The notes under the pieces are model-generated. The model did no database searches, was not told the DNA's origin, and saw nothing but the letters and a program-made list of their open reading frames with translations. This document shows, one piece after another, positions 8,106 to 16,501 of a stretch of DNA of 64,000 nucleotides; within the stretch, counting starts at the first letter, position 1; every line of letters starts with the position of its first letter. Source of the stretch: Pseudomonas turukhanskensis (GTDB lineage Bacteria > Pseudomonadota > Gammaproteobacteria > Pseudomonadales > Pseudomonadaceae); assembly GCF_027922365.1 (NCBI RefSeq), contig NZ_BSFN01000003.1, positions 399,478 through 463,477 of the forward strand, given 5' to 3'. The position numbers and the translations under genes were made by a program.

Positions 8106-8972
8106 TCAAACCCGTTCACCCTGCGCAATATCAAAAAACGAAGAAATCAACCGACTGCTCCGTCGCTCCGCCAAACAGTACAAATACGTTTCCGTATGCA
8201 CCGGTTCGCCTTCTATGCGTATCGCCCGTAGCCGTGGGTCGGCGATAAATTCGGCTTCGGATACGGCGCCAATGCCTATCCCTCTTACCACGGCCTCGCG
8301 CAATGCTTCGCGGCTGCCAATCTCCATGGCTTTGCGCGGGGTAACCCCGGCATCGGCCAGTGCGCGTTCCAGCGCCAGGCGGGTGGTGGAGCCGGTTTCG
8401 CGTTGTAGCAGGGGTTGGCCTTCGAGTTCTTCCAGCCGCACGCTTTCGCGTTCGGCGAAGGGGTGGTTGAGGTTGGTGAACAAGATGATGGCGTGACGGG
8501 CGTAGTGCACGGCGCTCAGGCCAGGGTCGTCCTGGCGGCCGGCAAGCACGGCGATGTCGGTGGCGTATTGTTCGAGGTCGGCCAGCACCTGGGCGGAGTT
8601 GCCGACGCGGATGGAGACGTCGATGCGTGGGTAGCGCTGGCGGTAGTGGTCGACCATCTCGATAACGTGAAACGGCCCCACGGCGCCGAGTTTGAGTTGG
8701 CCGCTGTCCAGGCGGCCGGAGTCGTGCAACAGGTTGTTGGCTTCCAGTTCCAGCAGGGCCATGCGCTGGGCGATGGGCAGCAGCTGTTGGCCGACGTCGG
8801 AGAGTTCGATGCGCCGGCCTTTGCGGTGGAAGAGTTCCACGTTGTATTGGCGTTCCAGCTGTTGCACCTGGGTGGTCAGCGTAGGCTGGCTCAGGCCCAG
8901 CGCGCGAGCGCCGGCGCTAAAGCTGCCGTGCCGGGCCACGGCAAGAAAAGCGCGTATGCGGGCGGTCGACAT
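8106..8972 (-). CDS. LysR-type transcriptional regulator of the phosphonate locus
   Basis: The 288-residue protein has an N-terminal winged helix-turn-helix (residues 1-65, with FLAVARHGSFSAGARALGLS and QPTLTTQVQQLE) and a periplasmic-binding-protein-like effector domain (about 90-288). It is transcribed away from phnD-phnC-phnE-reductase-phnX, with 111 bases between the two starts, the usual arrangement for a LysR activator and its target operon. The likely effector is therefore a phosphonate or phosphonoacetaldehyde. This is inference from position; the effector pocket gives no specific clue. Confidence 0.85.
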   Translation of the reverse strand: MSTARIRAFLAVARHGSFSAGARALGLSQPTLTTQVQQLERQYNVELFHRKGRRIELSDVGQQLLPIAQRMALLELEANNLLHDSGRLDSGQLKLGAVGPFHVIEMVDHYRQRYPRIDVSIRVGNSAQVLADLEQYATDIAVLAGRQDDPGLSAVHYARHAIILFTNLNHPFAERESVRLEELEGQPLLQRETGSTTRLALERALADAGVTPRKAMEIGSREALREAVVRGIGIGAVSEAEFIADPRLRAIRIEGEPVHTETYLYCLAERRSSRLISSFFDIAQGERV

Positions 8973-9083
8973 CCATAGGTCCTATCAATAGTGAGTGGTT
9001 AAAACCCATATTGAATTGATCGTATGACTGTCACGTGACGTTTCTAAATTGTGCGTACTCCAACCACAACTGCTGGAAATGCC
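8973..9083. promoter_or_regulatory. divergent regulatory region between LysR gene and phnD
   Basis: It contains ATAGGTCCTAT (8975-8985, perfect inverted repeat) immediately upstream of the LysR start, overlapping CTATCAATAG (8982-8991), and a perfect palindrome GTCACGTGAC at 9030-9039. These are candidate regulator sites. GGAA at 9074-9077 is a modest phnD ribosome site. Confidence 0.5.
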
Positions 9084-9953
9084 ATGACCTCTTTTGCCTC
9101 GCTGTTTCGTATTGCCGGTTTTGCATTGTTGCCGTTGCTCAGCATCGGCCAGGCGCACGCGGCGGATACCTTGCGTGTTGGTTTGATCCCCTCTGAAGAC
9201 TCCCAAGCCATGATCGAAAGCAGCAAGCTGGTGCTCGATGGCTTGCAAAAACAATTGGGCATGCCGGTGGAGCCGTTCGTTGCCACCGACTACAACGGCA
9301 TTATCGAGGCCCTGCGCGCTGGCAAGCTGGACGTGGCGTACCTCGGCCCATTCTCGTATGTGCTGGCTGCCTCGGTGGCCGACGTGGAAGCCTTTGCGGT
9401 AGCGGTTACGCAGAAGACGCACCAGAGCTCGTACAAGAGCTTGATCATCACCCGCAAAGACAGCGGCATCAAAGATGTGGCCGATCTCCAGGGCCATACC
9501 TTTGCCTTTGTCGACCCCAGCTCGGCTTCGGGCCATCTGTTCCCGAAAGCGGGCCTGGAGAAAGCCGGTTATGCCCCGGAAAAACTGTTCTCGCGGGTGA
9601 TTTTCTCCGGCTCGCACGACGCCAGCATTCTGGCTGTAGCCAACGGCAAAGTGGATGCCGCGGCAGTAGCCGACCGCATTCTGGCTGGCGCGGTGGCTAA
9701 AGACATCGTCAAACAAGATGACTTCCGTGTGGTGTGGACGTCGCAGCCGATCCCAGAGTCGCCGATGGTGTGGCGTAAGGCGCTGGACCCCGAGCTGAAG
9801 AAGAAAATCGCCGCCGCCCTGGCTGGCATGAAGGACGTGCCGTGGGGCGACCAGGGCCAGCTCGATGGCTTCCAAAAAACCGACGACGCCGCCTACAACG
9901 TAGTGCGCGAAACGGCCAAGGTGCTGAACCTGGACCTGAAGGGCATGAAATGA
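9084..9953 (+). CDS. phnD: phosphonate ABC transporter substrate-binding protein
   Basis: The 289-residue precursor starts with a signal peptide ending near GQAHAA. The mature part has LRVGLIPSEDSQAMIE and a central AYLGPFSYVLA segment typical of PhnD-family periplasmic proteins that bind phosphonates, phosphite or phosphate esters. An upstream in-frame ATG at 9051 is less likely because 9084 begins the signal peptide and has the better ribosome site. It is first in an operon and its stop overlaps the start of the ATPase gene (ATGA). Coupling to phnX suggests 2-carbon phosphonates as substrate, but the ligand cannot be assigned from sequence. Confidence 0.9.
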   Translation: MTSFASLFRIAGFALLPLLSIGQAHAADTLRVGLIPSEDSQAMIESSKLVLDGLQKQLGMPVEPFVATDYNGIIEALRAGKLDVAYLGPFSYVLAASVADVEAFAVAVTQKTHQSSYKSLIITRKDSGIKDVADLQGHTFAFVDPSSASGHLFPKAGLEKAGYAPEKLFSRVIFSGSHDASILAVANGKVDAAAVADRILAGAVAKDIVKQDDFRVVWTSQPIPESPMVWRKALDPELKKKIAAALAGMKDVPWGDQGQLDGFQKTDDAAYNVVRETAKVLNLDLKGMK

Positions 9954-10735
9954 TCAGCGTCCGTCAACTGACCAAGCAGTACGGCAGCAACGCCGTGCTG
10001 CGCGGCATCGACCTGGACATCGCAGCCGGTGAGTTTGTGGTGATTCTCGGCCAGTCCGGTGCCGGTAAATCCACCTTGTTGCGGTGCATGAACCGCCTGG
10101 TGCAGGCCGATGCCGGCACGTTGACGGTGGCGGGGATGGACGCCATCGCCTGCTGCGACACCCGCGCGCTGCGCCAACAGGTGGCAATGATTTTCCAGCA
10201 CCACAACGTGGTGCCGCGCCTGTCGGTGTTGAAGAACGTGCTCACTGGTCGCCTCGGCGCGGTAAACACCCTGGCCTCGGTGTTGCAGCTGTTTCGTCGC
10301 GAAGATATCGACCTGGCCATGCAGTGTTTGCAGCGTGTGGAGCTGGCGCACAAGGCCCAGCAACGCACCGATTCGCTCTCCGGCGGGCAGATGCAGCGCG
10401 TGGGCATTGCCCGCGCCCTGGCACAGCGGCCGAAGGTGATTCTGGCCGACGAGCCGGTGGCGAGCCTGGACCCGAAAACCTCGCGCCTGGTGTTGCAGTA
10501 CCTGCGCGATGCCACCCGCGAGCTGGGCATCACCGTGGTGTGCAACCTGCATCAGGTGGATTACGCCCGCGAATTTGGTGACCGCATTGTCGGCCTGGCC
10601 CACGGGCGCATGGTTTACGACGGCGGCCCGGATGGGCTAACCGAAGACGTGCTGCACCGTATCTACCCGGGTCAGGAGCCTGAGGCTGAAGACGAGCAGG
10701 CGACTGCGGGCTTGCAGGTGCGTTATGCCAACTAA
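9950..10735 (+). CDS. phnC: phosphonate ABC transporter ATP-binding protein
   Basis: The 261-residue ATPase has a Walker A motif GQSGAGKST near residues 35-43, a Q-loop FQHHNVV, the signature LSGGQMQR and a Walker B ILADEPVASLDP. The FQHHNVVPRLSVLKNVLTGR stretch is typical of PhnC. It energises import with PhnD and PhnE. The ATG at 9950 overlaps the phnD stop. A longer frame opening at 9842 lies inside phnD and is not used. The permease start follows 13 bases after its stop. Confidence 0.92.
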   Translation: MISVRQLTKQYGSNAVLRGIDLDIAAGEFVVILGQSGAGKSTLLRCMNRLVQADAGTLTVAGMDAIACCDTRALRQQVAMIFQHHNVVPRLSVLKNVLTGRLGAVNTLASVLQLFRREDIDLAMQCLQRVELAHKAQQRTDSLSGGQMQRVGIARALAQRPKVILADEPVASLDPKTSRLVLQYLRDATRELGITVVCNLHQVDYAREFGDRIVGLAHGRMVYDGGPDGLTEDVLHRIYPGQEPEAEDEQATAGLQVRYAN

Positions 10736-10748
10736 CAGGAGCAACGCC

Positions 10749-11567
10749 ATGCAGGCGCGCAAATACCTCTGGACCGTCGACACCCCGCAAAATGCTCGTG
10801 GTTGGCTGGGCAGTGCCGCCCTGGTGTTGGTGGTGGTGATGGTGCTGCACTGGAGCGCCCAGGGCGCGCAGTTGAGCATCGGTGAACTGGCAGCCGGCCT
10901 GCCGCAGATTGGCGATTTTCTCAGCCGCACCATGCCCCCGGACTTGAGCATTTTGCCGCGCCTGTGGGGCCCGGCATTGGAGACCCTGCAGATTGCGCTG
11001 TGGGGGACGTTGCTCGGGGTGATTCTGGCGGTACCGTTGTCTTTTCTGGCGGCGCGCAACCTATGCCGCAACCCGGTGCTGTACCACGGCACCCGGCAGT
11101 TTCTGAATATCACCCGCAGCATCAACGAGTTGATTCTGGCGCTGATTTTTGTCTCGGCGGTGGGCCTGGGGCCGTTCCCTGGGGTACTGGCTTTGGCGAT
11201 TCATGGCCTGGGTATGCTCGGCAAGTTTTTCGCCGAGAGCATCGAGGAAATCGACCAGGGCCCCATTGAAGCACTGCAAGCCACCGGCGCACGGCCGCTG
11301 CAAGTGATTGTGTTCGGCGTGCTGCCGCAGGTGATCACGGCCTGGATTGCGGTAGTGCTGTATCGCTTTGAGGTGAACCTGCGGTCGGCCACGGTGCTGG
11401 GCATGGTCGGTGCCGGCGGGTTGGGCTTTGAGTTGGTGAGCAGCCTCAAGCTGTTCAAGTACCCCGAAACGGCCACCTGCATCATCGTGATCACCGTGAT
11501 GGTGGTCGCCGCCGACACCATTTCCAGCCGCTTGCGCAACGCCATCCAGAGCGGCAACAACCACTAG
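10749..11567 (+). CDS. phnE: phosphonate ABC transporter permease
   Basis: The 272-residue inner-membrane protein has about six hydrophobic helices and the ABC permease coupling (EAA) loop around IEALQATGARPLQVIVFGVL. The sequence ETLQIALWGTLLGVILAVPL fits PhnE. It forms the channel for PhnD-delivered substrate. ATG 10749 follows AGGAG at good spacing; the in-frame ATG at 10725 overlaps phnC and lacks a ribosome site. A GC stem-loop separates it from the dehydrogenase gene. Confidence 0.92.
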   Translation: MQARKYLWTVDTPQNARGWLGSAALVLVVVMVLHWSAQGAQLSIGELAAGLPQIGDFLSRTMPPDLSILPRLWGPALETLQIALWGTLLGVILAVPLSFLAARNLCRNPVLYHGTRQFLNITRSINELILALIFVSAVGLGPFPGVLALAIHGLGMLGKFFAESIEEIDQGPIEALQATGARPLQVIVFGVLPQVITAWIAVVLYRFEVNLRSATVLGMVGAGGLGFELVSSLKLFKYPETATCIIVITVMVVAADTISSRLRNAIQSGNNH

Positions 11568-11583
11568 TTTTCATTTTTATTTT

Positions 11584-11601
11584 GCCCGGCGCAGGCCGGG
11601 C
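11584..11601 (+). promoter_or_regulatory. intercistronic stem-loop after phnE
   Basis: GCCCGGC (11584-11590) pairs with GCCGGGC (11595-11601) over a 4-base loop. No T tract follows, so it is more likely a processing or stability hairpin between transporter and enzyme genes than a terminator. Confidence 0.5.
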
Positions 11602-11634
11602 AGGGCGGTGCTCGCCCGTGTGTCAGGAGTTGCC

Positions 11635-12738
11635 ATGATTTCCCGCTTTTATAACCCGGTCGACACCCGCTTTGGTTGGGGCAGCCTCGAGCAGTTAGGC
11701 AGCCTGACGGAGCAGCAAACCGTGGCCCTGGTGACCTTTCCCGAGGCCCGCGCGCTGGGTTTGGTAGAACGCATCCAGGCCTTGCTGGGCGAACGGCTGG
11801 TGTATGTGATTGAAGACGTGCAGCCCAACCCGGATGTGGCCGAACTGCGCCGTACCTATGAGCGCTTTTGGCAGCAGGCCGGGAGTTGCGACACCGTGAT
11901 TGCGGTGGGCGGTGGTAGCGCCATCGACACCGCCAAGGCGCTGATCGTCGGCACCGAAGGCGGCAGTTTTGATGAGCTGCTGGCCTTGCTCGCCACCGGC
12001 AAACCCTTTGTACCGGCGCGCTGCAAACGCCTGATCGCCGCGCCGACCACGGCGGGCACCGGCAGTGAGGTCACGCCCTGGGCCACTATCTGGGATACCG
12101 AGCAGCAGAAGAAATACTCCCTGCACCTGGAGTGCACCTGGCCCAGCGTGGCGCTGATCGACCCGCAATTGATGATGACCGTACCGGCGAGCGTGACGGT
12201 GTCCACCGGGTTGGACGCGTTGTCCCATGCGCTGGAAGCCATCTGGAACCGCAACGCCAATGCGCTTTCCGACACCTTCGCCATTTCGGCCATTGAAGAC
12301 ATTCTGGAGTGCCTGCCGCAGCTACAGCACAACCTCGGCAGCCGCGAACTGCGCAGCCGTATGGCGTTGGCGGCATTGAAGGCCGGCATGGCGTTTTCCA
12401 ATACCAAGACGGCGCTGGCCCATTCCATTTCCTACGAAATGACCCTGCGCCACGGGGTGCCCCACGGCATCGCCTGCTCGTTCACCTTGCCCTTGGTACT
12501 GGGCCTGGCCTGGGGCCAGGACGCCGAGCGGGATCGCACCTTGCAACGCGTGTTTGGCAGCGATTTGGCACGGGCCCAGGCGCGGCTGCGGGCATTCCTG
12601 CACAGCCTCTCGGTAAAAACCGAATTCGCTGATTACGGCGTAAATGCCGAACAAGCCCAAACCTTGCTCGACGCCGCCAGCAAAGGGGCGCGTGGGCAAA
12701 ACTTTATCGGTTCCCTAACGGCCCCCACGGTCCCGTAG
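11635..12738 (+). CDS. iron-containing alcohol dehydrogenase, phosphonoacetaldehyde reductase-like
   Basis: The 367-residue protein is a group III metal-dependent alcohol dehydrogenase: the NAD(P)-binding GGGSAIDTAK (about residues 90-99), TTAGTGSEVTPWA, and the metal-site region with GLDALSHALEAIWN, ALAHSISYE and RHGVPHG. The stretch TVSTGLDALSHALEAIWN is shared with PhpC-type enzymes that interconvert phosphonoacetaldehyde and 2-hydroxyethylphosphonate. Its place between phnE and phnX suggests it oxidises imported 2-hydroxyethylphosphonate to the PhnX substrate, or reduces excess aldehyde. ATG 11635 is preceded by AGGAG. The TAG stop lies inside the edge of the following REP. Direction and substrate are inferred. 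Confidence 0.75.
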   Translation: MISRFYNPVDTRFGWGSLEQLGSLTEQQTVALVTFPEARALGLVERIQALLGERLVYVIEDVQPNPDVAELRRTYERFWQQAGSCDTVIAVGGGSAIDTAKALIVGTEGGSFDELLALLATGKPFVPARCKRLIAAPTTAGTGSEVTPWATIWDTEQQKKYSLHLECTWPSVALIDPQLMMTVPASVTVSTGLDALSHALEAIWNRNANALSDTFAISAIEDILECLPQLQHNLGSRELRSRMALAALKAGMAFSNTKTALAHSISYEMTLRHGVPHGIACSFTLPLVLGLAWGQDAERDRTLQRVFGSDLARAQARLRAFLHSLSVKTEFADYGVNAEQAQTLLDAASKGARGQNFIGSLTAPTVP

Positions 12739-12820
12739 GACCGAGCTTGCTCGCGAACCAGGCGCCGCGGTTTTTCCGTGACACCGCATTACCGTTCTTC
12801 GCGAGCAAGCTCGCTCCTAC
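12735..12820. repeat. REP element pair (family C)
   Basis: GTAGGACCGAGCTTGCTCGC at 12735 and its inverted counterpart ending CTCGCTCCTAC at 12820. This is a common Pseudomonas REP arrangement. It sits inside the phosphonate operon, between the dehydrogenase and phnX, and supplies the dehydrogenase stop codon. Confidence 0.88.
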
Positions 12821-12852
12821 AGGGCGTAGACGTTTTATCAAGGAGTTTTGCC

Positions 12853-13680
12853 ATGCACTACCAATCTCCCCGCCAGCTGCAAGCCGTGATCCTCGACTGG
12901 GCCGGCACCGTGGTCGACTTCGGCTCGTTTGCGCCTACGCAGATCTTTGTAGAGGCCTTTGCCGAATTTGGCGTCGAGGTATCGCTGGCCGAAGCCCGCG
13001 GCCCCATGGGCATGGGAAAGTGGGACCATATCCGCACCCTGTGCGACCAGCCGGCAATTGCCGAACGCTTTGTGCGCGCACTCGGCAAGCGCCCGAGTGA
13101 CGACGATGTCACTGCCATCTACGACCGCTTTATGCCGCTGCAGATTGAAAAAATTGCCCTGCATTCGGCCTTGATTCCCGGCGCGTTGGACAGCATCGGC
13201 ACTTTGCGCGAACAGGGGCTGAAAATCGGCAGTTGCTCGGGTTATCCGGCGGTGGTGATGGAAAAAGTGGTGGCGTTGGCCAAGCAGAACGGCTTTGTCG
13301 CCGACCACGTGGTGGCTACCGACGAAGTGCCCAATGGCCGGCCTTATCCGGCGCAAAGCCTGGCGAACGTGATTGCCCTGGGCATCAATGACGTGGCCGC
13401 GTGCGTCAAAGTGGACGACACCTGGCCGGGCATTCTGGAAGGGCGCAGCGCCGGCATGTGGACGGTGGCGTTGACCTGTTCAGGCAATGCGCTGGGGCTG
13501 ACGTACGCGCAATACCAGGCGCTGACGCCCGAGCAATTGACGGCCGAGCGGCAACGCATTGGCCAGCAATTTGCGCCAAGCCGGCCGCATTACCTGATCG
13601 ACACCATTGCCGAATTGCCGGGGGTGGTGGCGGATATCAATCGGCGGTTGGCGGCGGGAGAGGTGCCGCAGGGGAGTTGA
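12853..13680 (+). CDS. phnX: phosphonoacetaldehyde hydrolase (phosphonatase)
   Basis: The 275-residue HAD-superfamily enzyme cleaves the C-P bond of phosphonoacetaldehyde to acetaldehyde and phosphate. Asp15 in VILDWAGT is the nucleophile position and Lys56 in MGMGKWDH is the Schiff-base lysine that distinguishes phosphonatases (Asp12 and Lys53 in the Bacillus cereus enzyme, same offset). [10 protein letters not shown] and KVDDTWPGI are further family motifs. AAGGAG precedes ATG 12853; an earlier in-frame ATG at 12778 lies in the REP. No phnW transaminase, the usual source of the substrate from 2-aminoethylphosphonate, is in the window. Confidence 0.95.
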   Translation: MHYQSPRQLQAVILDWAGTVVDFGSFAPTQIFVEAFAEFGVEVSLAEARGPMGMGKWDHIRTLCDQPAIAERFVRALGKRPSDDDVTAIYDRFMPLQIEKIALHSALIPGALDSIGTLREQGLKIGSCSGYPAVVMEKVVALAKQNGFVADHVVATDEVPNGRPYPAQSLANVIALGINDVAACVKVDDTWPGILEGRSAGMWTVALTCSGNALGLTYAQYQALTPEQLTAERQRIGQQFAPSRPHYLIDTIAELPGVVADINRRLAAGEVPQGS

Positions 13681-13747
13681 GGTTTCGCACCCAACGCCGC
13701 CCACGCGGGAGCGGTGGGTAGCGGTAAAAACCTCGGCCGCGAGGCCT

Positions 13748-14066
13748 GTAAACCGTAGGGTGTGCTCCGCGCACCGTTGCGTTGCCTGGGAGACCGCTTG
13801 GTGCGCGGAGCACACCCTACGAAAAGCCTTACCGTGTGGCCCTGCACCAGCCGTGTGGCATGTAAACCGTAGGGTGTGCTCCGCGCACCGTTGCATTGCC
13901 TGGGAGATCGCTTGGTGCGCGCAGCACACCCGACGAAAAGGCTTACCCGTTTACCCCTGCACCGTCCGCGTGGCTTGTAAACCGTAGGGTGTGCTTCGCG
14001 CACCGTTGCGTTGTTTGCGGAATTGCTTGGTGCGCGGAGCACACCCTACGAAAGCCTTACCTGTAT
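13748..14066. repeat. tandem array of three ~114-bp units, each carrying palindromic repeat A (copies 2-4)
   Basis: Units start at 13748, 13862 and 13977, each with GTAAACCGTAGGGTGTGC. The inverted repeats span 13755-13820, 13869-13934 and 13984-14049. Outside the palindrome each unit keeps a conserved tail (GAAAAGCCTTACC, then CCCTGCACC). The units are duplicated DNA and not separate insertions. The last unit runs into the 3' end of the minus-strand decarboxylase gene. Confidence 0.92.
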
Positions 14067-15397
14067 AGCTTTTCCATCAGCCGCACCAAGGCCTCAATCT
14101 CTTCATCCTCGGTGCGCCAGGACGATACGCTGATTCGCAGCGCCGGCCGCCCTTGCCATAGCGTGCCGCCAAACCATGCCTCGCCGCTTGCCTGCAAGGC
14201 CTCGCGCACCGCTACGGTCTGTTCGTCGCTCTCGGCGCGAAACAGCACCTGGTTCAGCACCACCCGGTTAAGCACGTCGTAGCCGGCTGCCCGTAACCCG
14301 TCAGCCACTCGCCGCGCTTGCCGGCAATGCCGTTCCACTTGCTCGGCCACACCCTGTTTACCCAGGCTGCGCAACGCCGCCCATACCGGAATGCCGCGAG
14401 GCCGGCGGGAGAATTCAAGGGTGAGGTTTTTCTGGGCATCGCTGCTGGCGCTGGAGTACGCGGCGTCGCTGTTCATGGCGCTGGCCAGCGCGTTTGCATC
14501 GCGGCAGATAGCCATGGCGCAGTCGTAGGGGGTGTTCAGCCATTTGTGCGCGTCGGTGGTCCAGCTGTCGGCGTGCTCGATACCGGCGGTCAATGGCGCG
14601 AGGTTTGAGGCCCGCGCCCACAAGCCGAAGGCGCCGTCTACGTGCACCCAGGCGCCGGCGGCCTGGGCTTTGGGAATCAGCTCGGCAAAGGGGTCGAACT
14701 CGCCGGTGTTGACCTCGCCGGCTTGCAGGCAGAGCAGGGTGTGGTCATCCAGTGCGGGCAACTGCGCGGGGTCGATCTGGCCGTGGGCATTGACGGGTGC
14801 GTAGATGATTTTTGCGGTGCCAAAACCCAGCACCCGCAGGGCTTTTTTTACGGTGATATGCACCAGCGCCGACACCACCACCTTGATTTCCGGTGCGCCG
14901 ATCAGGCCGTCGCGGTCGAAATCCCAGCCGTGGCGGGCCAACAAGGCGCGGCGGGCGGCGGCAAGGCAGGCGAGGGTGCAGGCCGTGGCGCTGGTGCCAA
15001 AGCCAACGGCGCTGTTGCGTGGCAGGTCCAGCGCTTGCAGTACCCAGCCGGCGGCGGTGGCTTCTACGGTGGCGGCCACGGGGGAGTTGTCGAAGCTGGA
15101 CGCGCATTGGTCCCACGCCAGCATCAGCCGTTCAGCCGCGGCGGCGGCGGGCAGGGAGGCGCCAATCACAAAGCCGAAGTAGCGCGGGCCGTTGGACACC
15201 ACGGTGGCCGGCGAGCCGCGTTCGTCCAGCAGGTGCAAGGTCTGCTCGGCCGGCAGGCCTTGCTCGGGCAGCGGCTCTTCAAACACCGCCAAACCCGCCA
15301 ATGCGTCGGCATCGGGAAATACCCGGCGGGTGGCGACGCTGGCGGTGTAGGCGCGGCCGCGTGTGTCGGCGGCGGCGAGCAGGTCGAGTTCGTTCAT
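14057..15397 (-). CDS. PLP-dependent group II (aromatic/glutamate-type) amino acid decarboxylase
   Basis: The 446-residue fold type I enzyme has WVHVDGAFGLWARAS, the aspartate-bearing PLP strand, and TTDAHKWLNTPYDCAM with the Schiff-base lysine. SSFDNSPVAATVEA, GTSATACTLACLAAARRAL and GEVNTGEFDPF complete the family pattern. Substrates in this family range from aromatic amino acids to diaminobutyrate and glutamate and cannot be assigned here. ATG 15397 is preceded by GGAG; an in-frame ATG at 15442 is weaker. The TAA stop and last codons lie within the flank of the adjoining tandem repeat, so its C-terminus may have been altered by the repeat. Confidence 0.85.
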   Translation of the reverse strand: MNELDLLAAADTRGRAYTASVATRRVFPDADALAGLAVFEEPLPEQGLPAEQTLHLLDERGSPATVVSNGPRYFGFVIGASLPAAAAAERLMLAWDQCASSFDNSPVAATVEATAAGWVLQALDLPRNSAVGFGTSATACTLACLAAARRALLARHGWDFDRDGLIGAPEIKVVVSALVHITVKKALRVLGFGTAKIIYAPVNAHGQIDPAQLPALDDHTLLCLQAGEVNTGEFDPFAELIPKAQAAGAWVHVDGAFGLWARASNLAPLTAGIEHADSWTTDAHKWLNTPYDCAMAICRDANALASAMNSDAAYSSASSDAQKNLTLEFSRRPRGIPVWAALRSLGKQGVAEQVERHCRQARRVADGLRAAGYDVLNRVVLNQVLFRAESDEQTVAVREALQASGEAWFGGTLWQGRPALRISVSSWRTEDEEIEALVRLMEKLYR

Positions 15398-15753
15398 ACA
15401 GGCTCCAGGTTCAGGGCAACGGGCGATGCCGAGAGTATTCATCGGCGCCGCTGAACCTGAGCGGTACAGCCGGCCACTCGCTCAGCGCAGCAGTCAGGCG
15501 GCGAAACACACTGTTTGCAGCACAGTTGCCTGGAAAAACAGTTATTGTAAGTAACTAAATGCACTGATGCGGTGCAGGCGGTTTTGCGCAAAGTGGATAG
15601 ATGAATGGTACGGCGCCGCTGAAGAATGCAGCGAGCGGCCATGCCGGGGCGCCAGGAGCACCCTGCGCCTCACTGGTCGTTAGATAACAAGAACAATCAA
15701 TTAGAAAGCTGCACTTCTGCCATTCAAAAGCAAAAAAAATGGAGCGGAACCGC
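15398..15753. other. 356-bp divergent intergenic region
   Basis: It separates the minus-strand decarboxylase gene from the plus-strand porin gene. No convincing small gene or repeat is present. AT-rich stretches at 15535-15565 and 15680-15740 are the likely promoter zones. GGAGCGG at 15740-15746 is the porin ribosome site. Confidence 0.5.
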
Positions 15754-16482
15754 ATGACCAAAAAAGGATGGAGCCTTTGCGCCGGCGTTTTGTATTGCCT
15801 CGTCTCGCCGGCACAGGCCATTGAACTCAACGAGGATTTTTCCCTCGACCTCACGCTCACCGCCCTCAGCGACTACCGCACCGGCGGCATCTCGCAAACC
15901 CTTGGCGACCCGGCTGTGTGGGCTGACATCAGCCTTGCCCACAGCAGTGGTCTGTATGCCGGGGTGTTCACCTCCAACGTGGATTTCGGCACCGACACCC
16001 GTCGCGAGTACGACTACTACATTGGCTACGCCCATGACTTCAGCGAAAACATCAACGCCACGCTCACGTACTTCGAGTACGACTACCCCAAAGACAGTGA
16101 ATTCAACTACGGCGAATGGATCGGCACCGTCGGCGCGTACGGCGCTGTGCTGGGCACGAAGTACACCAGCCAGGTCAAGCCTTACGACGATGACCGCGCC
16201 GTGTACTGGCTGGGTTACACCTTCGAGCTGCCGTACGAAGCCAGCCTGGATGTGCGCTACGGCTTCAGCGATGCCAAGGACGATATCTGGGTGTCCGCCG
16301 ACGGTTCCACCCGCAGCAGTTATTACGACTGGGAGGTGGGCGTGAACAAGGAGCTGTTCGGCTTCAACTGGCGCGTGGCCTATATCGACACCGACCTGTC
16401 CCAGGCCGAATGCGCCTCGGTCAATGGCTTTGATGACGTGTGCTCGGCCACGGTGGTGGCCCAGGTGGCCAAGTCGTTCTGA
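15754..16482 (+). CDS. TorF-family putative outer-membrane porin
   Basis: The 242-residue precursor has a signal peptide (about 1-24, ending PAQA). The mature part consists of alternating aromatic-rich beta strands such as LDLTLTALSDYRTGGISQTL, VGAYGAV and YYDWEVGVNKELFGFNWRVA, ending in Phe, as outer-membrane barrels do. This matches the TorF/Gcw_chp porin family, whose substrates are mostly unknown. ATG 15754 fits the upstream GGAGCGG; the upstream ATG at 15739 does not. It is followed 19 bases later by an exported hydrolase, suggesting uptake of that enzyme's product or substrate. Confidence 0.8.
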   Translation: MTKKGWSLCAGVLYCLVSPAQAIELNEDFSLDLTLTALSDYRTGGISQTLGDPAVWADISLAHSSGLYAGVFTSNVDFGTDTRREYDYYIGYAHDFSENINATLTYFEYDYPKDSEFNYGEWIGTVGAYGAVLGTKYTSQVKPYDDDRAVYWLGYTFELPYEASLDVRYGFSDAKDDIWVSADGSTRSSYYDWEVGVNKELFGFNWRVAYIDTDLSQAECASVNGFDDVCSATVVAQVAKSF

Positions 16483-16501
16483 ATTTTTCGGGGAAGCATT
16501 T

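Noticed and set aside
13748..14066. CRISPR-like array
   Set aside because: Units are ~114 bp, the repeat is itself a long palindrome, the intervening sequence is conserved and no cas gene is near.
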